From Bidens hawaiensis (taxonomy: Eukaryota > Streptophyta > Magnoliopsida > Asterales > Asteraceae): DNA of 64,000 nt. Shown piece after piece: positions 35,976 to 47,606 of the stretch (position 1 is the stretch's first letter; each line of letters opens with the position of its first letter). Made by a program: the position numbers and the translations under genes. Where the stretch lies: assembly GCA_021521415.1 (NCBI GenBank), contig JAIQDT010009059.1, positions 49,887 through 113,886 on the forward strand, written 5' to 3'. The notes under the pieces are model-generated. The model had not been told where the DNA came from and did not search any database. It worked only from the letters and a program-made list of their open reading frames with translations.

Positions 35976-36697
35976 GGGAAAATTCCCAAAATGTCCGAAA
36001 TTTAAAGAGAGATTCCAAATATGTCCCTTTAAAATTCAAATTCCCTCTTTGTCCCTTTACTAACTCGTATTTGGCTCTACGTTAGGAATCGAGACGATAT
36101 GTTTCATAACTCGTCGCCTCCCTTCCATATTAGCTCATAACTCGTCGCTTCCCCTCTATATTAGCTAAAAACCCATCGCCTACGCTCCATGTTAGCTCAA
36201 AACCCCATCGCCTCCACCCTATGTTAGCTAAAAATTAAATCTAATATATCTTGTTATTTAAAAAATATATCTAAGAAAGGTACACATAAAATAATTTGAT
36301 GGTATGCATGAATTTTCTAAATCATATTATTATCCAAAATTCAATATACGAGAACTTAAAAACCAATAAAATTTAAAATATTCAAATATTTTTTAATTAA
36401 GTTTTGGGTCCATGTTTTTAGTAAAGAATGTAGATTTTTTTTAGCTAACACAGGGTGGAGGCGACGAGTTTTTGAGCTAACATTGAGCTGATGCGATAGG
36501 TTTTGAGCTAACATGGAGGGGAGGCGACGAGTTATGAGCTAATATGGAGGGGAGGCGGCAAGTTAAGAAACATATCGTCTCGATTTCCTAACGTAGAACC
36601 GAAGACGAGTTAATAAAGGAACAATGAAGAAATTTGAATTTTGAAGAGACATATTTGAAATCTTTCTCTAAAAATGAGACATTTTGAGAATTTTCTC
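35976..36697. mobile_element. Fold-back, MULE-like non-autonomous element
   Basis: The left 270 bases and right 290 bases are long inverted repeats. The left starts GGGAAAATTCCCAAAATGTC and the complemented right starts GAGAAAATTCTCAAAATGTC, and the match continues through GAAT/AATCGAGACGATATGTTTC and the four-fold CTCGTCGCCTCC repeat block. Only about 150 AT-rich bases separate the arms. The flanking 9 bases are TTATTATTA and TTATAATAA (7 of 9 match), the duplication size of Mutator-like elements, though the AT-rich flank makes this weak. No coding capacity. Confidence 0.75.
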
Positions 36698-36705
36698 TTA
36701 TAATA

Positions 36706-36790
36706 ATAATAATAATATAATAATAATAATAATAATAATAATCATAATAATCATTACTATTATCATGATTATTATTAGTATTATTACCAC

Positions 36791-36838
<48 letters not shown>

Positions 36839-37397
36839 AATTGAAAAACAAAATATTTAAAATAAAATAAAATAAAACATTTTACGTTAAGCCCTTGAGG
36901 CTATTTCTATTATAAAGTTTCGTAAACTTTAGCGCTAGCAAAGAATTTTTTATTATATAAGCATTACGTTTTGCAATCAAATTTCACAAACTTAAACGAA
37001 TCTAAAAAATCATTCTTTTTCCCTTCTTGTCAACGCCAATGAGTTTCAGTTAAGAAATAATGGTGTCGCCCTCACCATAGCCTTCATACCGCAAGCCCAC
37101 TTTCGAGAAGACAAACATCGCAAGTTTTGTCTTGTTTTTTCCCTTCATGCATATACTTTTATATATATTATTCTATTTGGATATAATTTTATGTATCAAA
37201 TTCTTTCGAGGGTTATTTATAAAGTTTATAGTTGAGTTTGGCTATTTGTTGATTGTTGAACGATTTTCGTTTGTTATTCATATTTACATTATTGAATCAG
37301 TTTACTTTTTTTATTTCAATCTCGTGGTCTATGACCGATTTCCCATAAATGTAATCATTTAGTGAAAATTGGGACTATGATCAAGTTTATGTACATG
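36706..37397 (-). repeat. Inverted copy of segment F (right arm)
   Basis: Read on the minus strand it matches 31180-31862, including the GCTAGCGCTAAAG region, the CGAGAAGACAAACAT region and the AAT repeat. The pair forms inverted arms about 0.69 kb long and 4.8 kb apart. Its outer end changes abruptly at about 37397 into LTR D-type sequence. Confidence 0.8.
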
Positions 37398-38190
37398 TCG
37401 TGGCGTGGCGCGCGGCCAAAGGAGGTGGCCTGGTCGCGTGGCGCCTCCCCACACCTGTAGTCACAATCCGGATTTTTGGTTGTTTGCTTGTATCATTTGA
37501 CTTGTTTAACCTTTAAAACACATGCAAGTCTTGATATAAAACATGGAAATAAACTTTGACCATTAACCTATATAAACAAACTTATCTTCTTCATTTCACC
37601 TTGTTCATTCACATCTTTTCTTTCCCAAACAAAGAACACAACTCCATCTCGTCAAGGTCTCTTAATAATCAACAAGAACCATTCTTTATTTTTTGTTTTG
37701 TTACTTAGTATTTGAAGCTTGTGATACAACATATATATAATATGCACCCCTTGTTTTCTTCGGCTTTCACCTTCTCCGGCCATGGTCGGTTGAGGTGATA
37801 CGCTACAAGGCAAGGCTACATGGAGGACTCATTATAGTCCTTGATTATACTATATTTTCTTTTAATGCTTACTAGTCTTGTTTAAATTATAAGTAGTTTA
37901 TTTTCTAAGTCATGTTAAATGAGTTCCATGGTATTGGGTATGTGGTCACTAGCTTCGGTTTTATCCCGAATTGAGAATCGAACCAAAACCGTACTCTTGT
38001 TTACTAGTTTTGTTTTAAATAGTTTAATAAGCATGTTTATGTAAGATTTGAATATTATAACTTCTAAAATCATTTTTATAGTTCTATGGTATTTGTGTAT
38101 GTGGCAAACATCCTCGGTATCATTCCGAGTCAAGGACCGAACCAAAACCGAACTAAACCGAGTTTACTCGCTTAAAACATGTTCTGGTCA
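37398..38190 (+). repeat. Fragment of an LTR D-family copy, inverted to LTR D
   Basis: It contains the complement of 27950-28760: the GGCGCCTCCCCACACCTG block at 37440, GGTTGAGGTGATACGCTACA at 37789, and GGTTCGGT-type phrases in complement near 37980 and 38130. It is cut at both ends. Confidence 0.8.
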
Positions 38191-38215
38191 TGCTACTATT
38201 TGTAAGTAATTGAAA

Positions 38216-38475
38216 ATTACTTCTTCCGCCCCTCTTTAAGTGTCATGGTTTAAGAACACAAAGTTCAAGGTAGATTGAATGATTACACTTTTTGTTTTAC
38301 AAGTGACAATAATGCCCTTGAAAATTGGGTCAATCAATACTGTTTATTAATTCTAGTTGTATGCGCTTAAGGGTAAACTTGAAGATTGGCTAATAAATTT
38401 TGAAAGTTGACATTTGTAATGAGACAAATTAAAAGGAAATATCGACACTTTTAATGGGACAAGGGGTATATATTT
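38216..38475. mobile_element. Stowaway-like MITE (tentative)
   Basis: The left end CTTCTTCCGCCCCTCTTTAA followed by GTGTCA resembles the Stowaway/Tc1-mariner terminus (CTCCCTCCGTCCC). The complemented right end reads ATACCCCTTGTCCCATTAAA and then AGTGTCG. The match is imperfect and the TA duplication is not certain. Confidence 0.45.
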
Positions 38476-38869
38476 AATCTGATTTGTATATGTGAAACTA
38501 GATTCGCCGTAAGTAGTAGCGAACATAACTTTCATTAATTTTTATGAATATAATATAACTAATATTCTTTTTAAGAAAAAACAAGAGTTAGACTCGTCGT
38601 AGAGAAAACATGGCTAGAATGTTATGGTTTCGCTATTGTCCGTAACTGACTAACAACTAAATATTCATCTGACTTGTATGATGTGTGAAGGTAATCGGTG
38701 TGGTGGCGATTTCAACATTTTTTTGGTGGGGAGGAGGAAACAACAGCTTAAAAAGAACTCCAAGGAAGAAATATCTTGTCAAGTTGTCGTTATTGGGCTA
38801 CAGTGGTGATCAGTCAACGATTTAACTTTTAAACCCGATTTAATAAAATTGGTTTCATAATTATTAATC

Positions 38870-40413
38870 ATATTAATAAATGAATGCGCAGCGGAATACA
38901 AAAACAAGTAATCATCACTTTTAGGAACCGTACAGGATCAGGTTACAGACAATACGAGCACGAAATGAAACAACCAAAGTAAATAAATAATAATCACGAC
39001 ATTATTTAAGTTTACCTCGGTTAATAAAAAACCAGTTGAGACACCGAGAGCTAACGAATAACGCTAGGTGACCAAACGAGATTAAAACCGACGGTGGCGG
39101 TGCACGGTGGTAGCGGCGGTGGTGGCTTATGGCAGCGGCAGCGACTGCTGTACCCAAAAAGGTGAAGAATTTTGTTGAAAGGCTACATGATATTCACAAA
39201 GACGAGCATGACAACCTGGTTCGAGCCAATTCAAAGTACAAGCAAGCTGCTGATCAAAAGCGAAGACATGTTGAATTTGAAGAAGGTGGTTTTGTCTGGG
39301 CTGTTTTGACAAAAGATCGTTTTTCTGTTGGGGACTACAACAAGTTATCGGCTAAAAAGATTGGACCCGTGGAAATTGTGGAGAAAATAAACTCAAATGC
39401 TTATCGTTTAAAACTACTGAGTCACGTTCGTTGTTCCGATGTGTTTAATGTGAAGCATTTACTACCTTATTACGGGGACACTTCTGAGGATGAAGATGTT
39501 GCGGATTCGAGGTCGAATTTTTTCTATCCAGGAGGGAATGATGTGGGCCCAAGTATTGAAGACCGGGCTATTATGTTTATGGAAGCCCAAGATCGCGCAA
39601 CATAGGGTGGCTCACGAAAACGGGCATAACTTGGCCCATGAAGCTTCGTTTCAGGCCCATTACCAGTCAAATCGAAGCTTGAGACGAGGAGCACATTGTT
39701 GAAAATGCCTATAGCAGTTTGGCCCCTGTAAGAAGCCCAAAAATTCCTCCTAAATAAACTTTTGGGCCTTTTTATCTTTTTTCAGCACTTTTTATCTTTT
39801 TGTTTTTGGGTTTGTGTTTGGCCCATGGCCCATTTTAGGCCCATTTCATATTTGGAAGTATTTTTATATGCTTGTAATGTAATTCCAAAAGTTAGACTTG
39901 AATTTGATAATAATTACTTTTTCTCTTCAATTTCCCTGACCTTTGGGTGGGATTTTAGGGTTTTGGAAGTTCATCACGGTATTCGATTGAATCAACGTGA
40001 TCGATCTTCATTCTCGTTTTACCGCTGCATCAGACAGCAGCGGCAGCAGCTTGGTGGCAGAGGCAGCAGGTGTACGGCGGCAGCAAAGATCGGATATCAG
40101 CCGTGGCAGCCCACGGCAGACAACGGCGGTGTCCAGCGAAGCTTGGGAGGCCGGCGACTAGGGTAGAGAGAAAGAGAGGATGATAGCACTTATGGTGGCT
40201 AGGGTTTAGTACTTGTGTATCTCTTTTATGATATTAGGTTAACTCCAAAGCCTATCTCTAACTCCAAAGACCATTCCATATTATCTCTTTAATATGTCAA
40301 TCTCGGTTAACAAACTTAAGTGGGTTTCACATTCGTTACCCAAGGTGTAACTCTCACGGGTCATAACCCGGTCGGTCGCGTTGACTTAAACTAGCCGGTC
40401 CATAATTCCAACA
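38870..40413 (-). repeat. 3' LTR of Copia 1 (minus strand), carrying a Gypsy insert
   Basis: On the minus strand the element reads CCAAGTGGGAGACTGTTGGAATT, so a purine tract (GTGGGAGAC) is followed by an LTR start TGTTGG at 40413. The other end is near 38870, where TTCCGCTGCGCATTCA, a frequent Copia LTR 3' end, is seen in complement. The GGCGGTGG-rich stretch at 39090-39130 and the CGGCAGC-rich stretch at 40037-40165 are parts of the LTR separated by the Gypsy fragment. The left boundary is approximate. Confidence 0.6.
39142..40036 (+). pseudogene. Gypsy integrase C-terminus plus 3' tail, inserted in a Copia LTR
   Basis: From 39150 to 39605 the frame encodes VERLHDIHKDEHDNLVRANS, KYKQAADQKRRHVEF, FVWAVLTKDRFSVGDYNKLS, KKIGPVEIVEKINSNAYRLK and SDVFNVKHLLPYYG, the C-terminal part of a Ty3/Gypsy integrase different from that of the 54570 polyprotein. 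A stop at 39603 is followed by 400 bases of non-coding 3' sequence with GGCCCAT-rich phrases, consistent with a 3' LTR part. The fragment is flanked by a 10-base direct repeat GCAGCGGCAG (39132-39141 and 40037-40046). It runs opposite to the host Copia. It is a truncated piece and cannot act as an integrase. Confidence 0.7.
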
Positions 40414-41270
40414 GTCTCCCACTTGGATGGTCTGGTTAAGTTGATCAATGCCGACAGCCAGCGGTGCTCTAGCTACACATAGTTGCCCCCCCCAACAGGT
40501 TATGAAATTTTAAATTCATTAACCAAAAGATCTTGAAATAGACTATTGCAAGATAATGAACATATATTAATCGTTGTCATCTATTATTTTCGTATAATAA
40601 ACCAATTGAACAATGAGACATGGATAAGATTGATCTCATATGGCGTTCAATCAGTATCGTTTTCGTTCATGAGTCAAAGTGGTCCAATCGAACACACAGT
40701 AAGTTTAGGTGAGGCCTCACACTTTACCAGTTTGAATCAACGAAGGCGCCAAGATATCTAACTGCTACATTCATCTAAGAGTACAGAATCCCTTCTTGAT
40801 TACATAAAACTCCCTCTAAACTTCAGAATATTCCCAATGCCTTTATAGCCGGCAGTTACGTGACAGCGGTTTACGATGATCAATGAATAGCCTTTAGTAA
40901 ACGAAAGTTCTAATATGTATCTCGGGTATAAGAATACTAAATGAGTATACCAATATCAAATACATCTGATGACTAAGATCAATGAAGATGATTTGATGCG
41001 AGTTACATCCAACGTCATTCATAATGAGGTATGTGAGTTTGGAAGTCAACTCCTTGAGTCCAAAGTCAGAATAGTCTTAGTTCAGAATCGTTCCCACTAG
41101 TCTGAGCGACTACGGATAATTTAGAATACAATATTCATGGATTAAACGTGCTAAAATGAACACGGTTATAATATTCAGTGTTTGCATTTGACCATTAAAT
41201 CAAAAGAGAACTAAAATGTATAACTGTTTAAATATCATATATTCAAATACTAAATCAAAAAAATGACTAG
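40414..41270 (-). other. 3' non-coding region of Copia 1
   Basis: It lies between the pol C-terminus and the purine tract of the minus-strand Copia. I see no ORF or regulatory signal beyond the purine tract at about 40414-40425. Confidence 0.5.
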
Positions 41271-44200
41271 CTAATCTAATTCCGATAGCATTCCTATGTT
41301 GGTCATGCTTGTCCTGATTCATCGGCTTAGTGAACAGGTCTGCTAGGTTTTGATGTGTGTCTACTTTGCTTATTATGATGTCACCTTGTTCTAGTATTTC
41401 CCGTATAAGGTGGAAATTCCTTAGAATGTGATTGGCTCAGTGATGAAATCCGGGCTCTTTGGCCTGAGCAATTGCACCTGTGTTATCACAGGACACCTCG
41501 ATTGGTTTATCAATACTCGGAACCACGTCGAGGTCAGTGATGAACTTCTTTATCCAAGTAGCTTCCTTAGCAGCATTTGATGCAGCTATGTATTCAGACT
41601 CAGTGGTGGAATCTGCCACCACACTTTGCTTAGAGCTTTTCTAATAAATAGCTTCTCCAATGTGAGTGAATACAAATCCTGATTATGAGCGAGAATCATC
41701 TCGGTCAGTCTGGAAGCTAGCATTAGTGTAACACCTTATAGTGTGCGCCTCTTCCACTCCTTCAAGCACTAAGAACATATCCTCGGTCCTTTTCAAGTAC
41801 CTTAGAATGTTCTTCACTGCAGTCCAATGGGCAACGCCAAGACTTTGCTGAAAAAGGCTAGTCATGCTTAAAGCATACGAGACGTCAGGTCTAGTGTTTA
41901 ACATAGAGTACATGATAGAGTCAATCGCTGAAGCATATGGAATTGCTTGCATGTGTTTTGTCTCAATGTCCATTGCCGAAGAATGCGATTTGCATAACAC
42001 AGTTCCTTTAGCAATGGGAAGAGCTCCTTTCTTGGAATTATCCATTGAGAAGCGTGCCATGACCTTGTCTATGTATGTACTTTAACATAGACTTAGAAGC
42101 CGCATAGACCTATCTCGGTAGATCTTGATTCCCAGAATATAAGCAACTTCACCAAGATCTTTCATTGCGAATCAAGATCCTAACCAGTGCTTAACTTCCT
42201 TAAGCATAGGATGTTGTTTCCAATTATCAGTATATCATCCACATATAAGATGAGGAATGATATAGTGCTCCCACTAGCCTTTCTGTAAACACAAGGCTCA
42301 TCTTCATTTTTGATAAAACCAAACTCTTTGATTTTCTCATCAAAATATAGATTCCAGCTGCGAGATGCTTGTTTGTGTCCATAAATGGACTTATTTAGTT
42401 TGCACACCCTATTAGGATATTTAGGATCGACAAAACCTTCAGGCTAAACCATATAAACATATACCAAAAGGTGTCCATGATGAAAAGCGATTTTGGCATC
42501 CATTTGCCATATCTCGTAGTCATAATACGCGGCTATGGCAAGTAATATCGTTATTGACTTAGTCATAGAAACAGGCGAGAAATTTTCATCATAGTCAACC
42601 CCTTGAGTTTGAGTAAAACCTTTTACTACTAGTCGTGCTTTATAGGTCTGTACATTTCCATGCATGTCAGTTTTTCTTTTGAAAATCCACTTGCTCCCTA
42701 CTGCCCGACCTTCGGGGGGTAGCTCAACCAGGTTCCAGACTTGATTGTCATGCATAGATTGCATCTCGGCATTCATGGCTTCTTGCCATTTCTCATATTC
42801 CGGATTTAAGACAACAAATTTATAATTAGTAGGTTCGTCATTTGACTCGGCTACTAATAGGACTTCGGGACCATCTAGATGCCATAGGTACTTAGAATTT
42901 GGTATCCGAGTCCTACTACTTCTGCGAACACTCGTGTTTACGTCTGATGTATCAGCAACAACATCTTGTTGATCAGAAGCTCCAACTTCCTCAGCTGTTG
43001 TTTGCGGTTCTTGAATTTCTTCAAGATCGACATTATTATTTTCAGTTCAATGATCGTGAATTTATTTCGCGAGGAAGTGGCCCTTCCTTTTGATATAAAT
43101 CAAATTCGTATCAGGGTGGAAGAAATAATATCCGCTTTGGTTATAGTACCCAACGAAAACAACTTTTACGCTGCGGGGATTGAGTATATCATCATAATCA
43201 CTGGTGACATATGCATCGCATCCCCATACTCTAAGGAAAGACAAATTGGGATTACGCCTATGCCATATCTCATATAGGGTTTTGTTTACCTTTTTAGTTG
43301 GAGCCAGATTAACAATGCGGGCGGCGGCCATAAGGGCAAAGCTCCAAAAGGAGTGAGGCGAATTAGTCCTACACATCATCGATCAGACCATGTTTAGCAA
43401 GGTTCGATTTCTCCTCTCCCTCACGACATTATATTGGCATGTGCCGAGTGGAGTGAGTTGTGAAACAATTCCACACTCCTTTAGATGATTGATGAACTCT
43501 GAGCTGAGATACTCTCAACCTCGATCTGATCGAAGCATTTTATTTGTTTTTAAATGTTGGTTTTCCATTTCGTTTTGAAACTTTTTGAACTTTTCAAAAG
43601 TTTCATGCTTGTGTTTCATAAGATACACATAATCATATCGACTATAATCGTCAATAAAAGAAAACGAAGTATCTTTCATGGATTCTAGACATAGTTCTAA
43701 AAGGGACGCATACATCAGTATATATAAGTCCTAACAGATTCCTTGCCGTTCACTTTTATGAGTGAAAGAGTCCTTGGCGAGTTTTCCAACTAAACAAGAC
43801 TCACAGTTGTCAAAAGAGTCTGATCCTGTGGATTCAAGAATCCCTTCGCATTGGAGTATTTTAACGCGTGCCTTGCTTATGTGACCAAGTCGGCAATGAC
43901 TTAGAAACGTATCATTGATGCCAGATCTGATAAGTTTAGAAAGATTAAATACATTATTGTTAATTTGAACATCAATCTCATAAATACCATTTTGAGGTTT
44001 AGCCTCAAAATAAAAGACATCATTCAAGTAGGCAGAAATAGCAATACCATTTTAAATGTGCTTAAATCATTGTTAAAAAAACTGAAATAATGTTTCTAGT
44101 CAAACCAGGTGCAAATAAATGGTTATTCAAAGTAACTACAAGGCCAGACGGACAAGCAAAACAATATGTGCCAATTCCAAGAACTGGGACTCTCTTCCCA

Positions 44201-44886
44201 TCACCAACGTTGAGTTCCATGCTACCTTGTTTCAGTTTCTTCTAGTTTTCAGGCTCCTGCAAGACATTAATTATGTGGTAACCACATCTGGTATCAAATA
44301 CCCATGTGTTGCTAGAAACAGTGAAAAGTTCAATAAAGTATATGGAAATACCTTTAGATGATCCTTCACCATTGGCCCTATTCTTGGCTAGCTCAGCTAG
44401 ATGCTCGGGGCAGTTACGCATATATTGCCCCATATTGTTGCACTTGTAGCAGTGGCGCTCCTTAGGAGGTGGTGGTGGTACCTTTGCAACACTCTTGTTA
44501 GTGTTGGTGGCATGCTTGGCAGCAATAATAACCTTCTTCTTGCCTTTACCGTTATAACCCCGGTTCTTGGGTTTAGGATTCTTGACACCAGTAGATCGAA
44601 CCATCAGTTCTTGATTAGTTTTAGTAGGAATATTCATCTCATCCGTCTTTAGCATACCATGAAGCTCTGGCACTGTCTTCACCCAGGAATTCATATTGAA
44701 ATTCATTACGAACTGGTCGTAATAGCTGGGGAGAGAGTTCAAGATGAAGTCCGCTGGCATTTCATCTGATAGGGGATAATCAAGTTTCTTTAGTTGGTCG
44801 ATGTACCCTTTCATCTTGACGACATACGCACTAACATGGGATCACTTTTCCATTTTGCAGCTGATAAATTGTTTTATGGTGTCATA
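41270..44886 (-). pseudogene. Copia 1 gag-pol, decayed
   Basis: Minus strand, Gag to RNase H. Gag (44886-44270): IKQFISCKMEK, then KMKGYIDQLKKLDYPLSDEM and the zinc knuckle CYKCNNMGQYMRNC, where the expected His is Gln. Protease (44270): WVFDTRCGYHI, with the DTG catalytic triplet changed to DTR. Integrase: pre-integrase LSHCRLGHISKARVK and CESCLVGK (43731-44027), core with SFIDDYSRYDYVYLMKHKHE (43515-43715) and RVWGCDAYVTSDYDD (43062-43379). RT: AVGSKWIFKRKTD, ARLVVKGFTQTQGVDY and MDAKIAFHHG (42444-42776), then SFLILYVDDILIIGN with YVDD intact (42180-42407). RNase H: MVADSTTESEYIAASNAAKE and CDNTGAIA (41437-41622), continuing after a stop to about 41270. Many stops and frameshifts separate these blocks; not functional. 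Confidence 0.9.
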
Positions 44887-47107
44887 TGTAACACCCCGGC
44901 TAAAGCGGAATACGCCCGGGTGACGTACAGATTGCTCAAAACACATGTGACACTATTACGTGACATATCATTAATTTATTCAAATCTCAAGTACACAATG
45001 TTCAATAAAGAAAATATAAAGGAAAGAAATAAAACACATGTCTTCTTTGTTTATTATTGATAAAACCTAAATTATAATACTTCGTCATTTCATCCTCTAA
45101 TGAAGGTACCTGTAGCATATGTATATATATATATATATATATTAAAGTCAACTAATTGAATAGTTGGTGAGTCCATACAAGTTTGATACAAATACATAAA
45201 AACCATACAATTCCATGAAACTTGGTGTTGTAATAGTGCAAGCAAGTTCTTTTCCATTTGGTAACAACCAAATGTACTCGGATCCGGATCGGGGGGGCCT
45301 ATTCCACTCATAACATCGAGGTCCTGAGTGCATAGAGGGGCGTATGATCTTACTTAATGACGAAACCATGGGCACGTAATCTTTGAGCAAGTAAGAAAAT
45401 AAACACACAAGTCCATGTAACGAATTATAGTTTGTAATAATGAATAAACGAAGATGTAAAGTTGATAAGATATATATGCTACCCCCAAATAGTTAATAAG
45501 GTAAAAAAGGGGTGTGAGAAACTCATCTTTGAGGTTGGATGACAACTTGAAAGTAATATAATAAGCGCGTTATATGAAACCGAACGATGGAATCTCACAA
45601 GCTAAAATAATAAAAACACGAGAGTTACTAACTAAATTAATTGAATAATATGTCGGTTTTATAGTTCATACGTTTTTATTTATAAGTATTTTGTTACACA
45701 TTTTTAAGTGTAATAATATTTAAGTTAACGGATTTTCATGACTTATTATTATAATATTACTTATAAGATTAATATTATATTTGAAACATGTTTACGTAAT
45801 CTATCGTTGTCGGTATGTTTTATTTTGGTATGAACGTTTGTTGGTATAGAATTTATAAAGTTACAATGACATTATATATATCATTTTATATAAATATTTT
45901 ACAAGTTTTAACGAGCGGTTCGGGTTTGTAAAAGTTGATTCTTGAACGAAAATGCTAACGGAAAATAAAACAACTTTTGTTTAACTATAAAACTAATTTT
46001 ATTTATTTTGTATGATTTATAAATATATATTTAATTTATTATAACTAATAAAAATGGTTTTTAAAAATAAAAAGATGGATCTGCAGTGACCCGGGTTCGA
46101 ACCCGGGTCTCCATGACCATACAAAGCATACACAGCCACTGGACCAAAGAGTTTTATTGTTAACAGATAGAAATTGAAAAACTATAAACAAAGGTTCAAC
46201 TTCATCTTCTTCCCTTAACCCTAGATGTTCAATTCTCCAGATCAATTCCATGTTTGATTGATTTAGGTTAGAGGTTTTATTAGACGGATCAAAACAATGA
46301 AAATCCATCTATCAATTACCTCGAATGATGCCAGAAAGTGGATGAACGGTGAGTTGGCCGGAACGAATTTGGACGAACAATTTAGTGATATTAGGGAGCT
46401 TGTTGTTATAATTTTATGTTTGTAGCACATTAAGAACGAGGTTAGGATGCTATTTCTAGTTGTAATTGATCCGTTGGATGATTAATTCGAGTTATTGAGA
46501 TTTTAATATTATTCTGACGGGTTGAGGTTGAAATTCGAACGTTGGGGGTGTTAATACGCGTAATAGGACTTGATTAAGCATTAAGTTATGGTGCAACGGT
46601 ATTAAATCATTAAAATTTGATTAATTTGGCGTTTTAGAGAGTTTTTAATGTTTGCCGGAGCTTGACGTCATCGCCGGAGGAGTTCGCCGGAAAACCGAAA
46701 GAAAGAGAGAGGGTGGGGGGCTGCTGGTGGTTTAATATTATATTATAACTAAATATTCAATTTACACATTTGGCCCTTATCCTTTATAATCATAAATAAA
46801 TTGATGTTAAACTTTATTTTACACAATGAACCTTGAACTTTCAAATATTAATGATAACTTGATATAATTTTATAACTTTTAATTATTTGTTTACTATGCC
46901 TGCATAATTTGGAGATTAATTATTTTATTAACTTAAAGGCTCGGAGATTCGTTAATTGAACAATACAAATAAAAAGTGAGCCTAAACGAACTTTAAATCG
47001 TTGAATATGATATAAATTGACACCTTTCAAAAACAAGTATATTGAAATGACAAAACGGGTCGGTTCAACAATACAAATACGAATACGAAAAATTGACAAA
47101 TGTCACA
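44887..47107 (-). repeat. Solo Gypsy LTR B inserted in Copia 1 gag
   Basis: The ends are TGTAACACCCCGGC and AATTGACAAATGTCACA. The flanks are TCATA (44882-44886) and TCATG (47108-47112), a 5-bp target duplication with one change. The insertion is proven by the Copia gag frame, which resumes on the far side: minus-strand reading right of 47107 gives MLEQLKGVL, stop, KQARQERHD, which continues into TIKQFISCK left of the LTR. Length is 2221 bases, close to LTR D. It carries a tRNA-like pair of boxes at 46080-46150. ORFs read inside it are incidental. Confidence 0.9.
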
Positions 47108-47170
47108 TCATGGCGTTCTTGACGGGCTTGTTTCTAGAGCACACCCTTGAGTTGCTCAAGCATAAAGGAA
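47108..47170 (-). pseudogene. N-terminal side remnant of Copia 1 gag
   Basis: The minus-strand translation MLEQLKGVL-stop-KQARQERHD is the block that precedes TIKQFIS in Copia Gag proteins. It is cut at about 47170, where unrelated LTR sequence begins, so the 5' part of Copia 1 is missing. Confidence 0.75.
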
Positions 47171-47171
47171 A

Positions 47172-47606
47172 GAACGAAAGAAAGAGAGAAGATATATACT
47201 CATGTATGTATGAAAGTAAGATAAGCAGGTTAAGTATATAATATGTATCTTCAGATGCGTATGTATAAGTATGAGAAAGTATTGCATGCTACTTGATTAA
47301 TTAGAACACACTCAGCGTAGCTGGCTTTTAGTATGCACGCGGGTGAGTAGGATGAGGCAGCTAGCTGGAGGAGGACACATGGTGGGAGAATAAGAAGTTG
47401 GCATCTGAAGACCTGTGACATTTTTATTTAAATAATGTTTATGTTTGAAAGACAAAAGATGTTAATTGAGACAAGTTTTTGTAATAATTTGAAATGTTTA
47501 TTGAAGTTTTAATATTCCGCGTAAGTTTTATTTAACTCTGATATTTAGAACTGTGTTTATGAGTAAATTCAACGTCCAACTTGAGGAACCGAAACGGGGC
47601 CTTACA
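47172..47606 (+). repeat. Gypsy-type LTR end fragment (copy E2)
   Basis: Homologous to 6640-6970 and ending in the same GGGGCCTTACA. The left part is missing where Copia 1 gag begins. The next base right of it starts the purine tract (in complement) of Copia 2, so this end sits exactly where Copia 2's own 3' LTR should start. Confidence 0.6.

Noticed and set aside
36588..36851. ORF encoding a run of Asn and Tyr
   Set aside because: It is a translation of AAT/ATT trinucleotide repeats beside a fold-back element.
46080..46150. Possible tRNA gene in LTR B
   Set aside because: Box A and box B are present, but acceptor and anticodon arms do not pair well and it recurs inside other LTRs, so I report it as an LTR feature, not as a tRNA gene.
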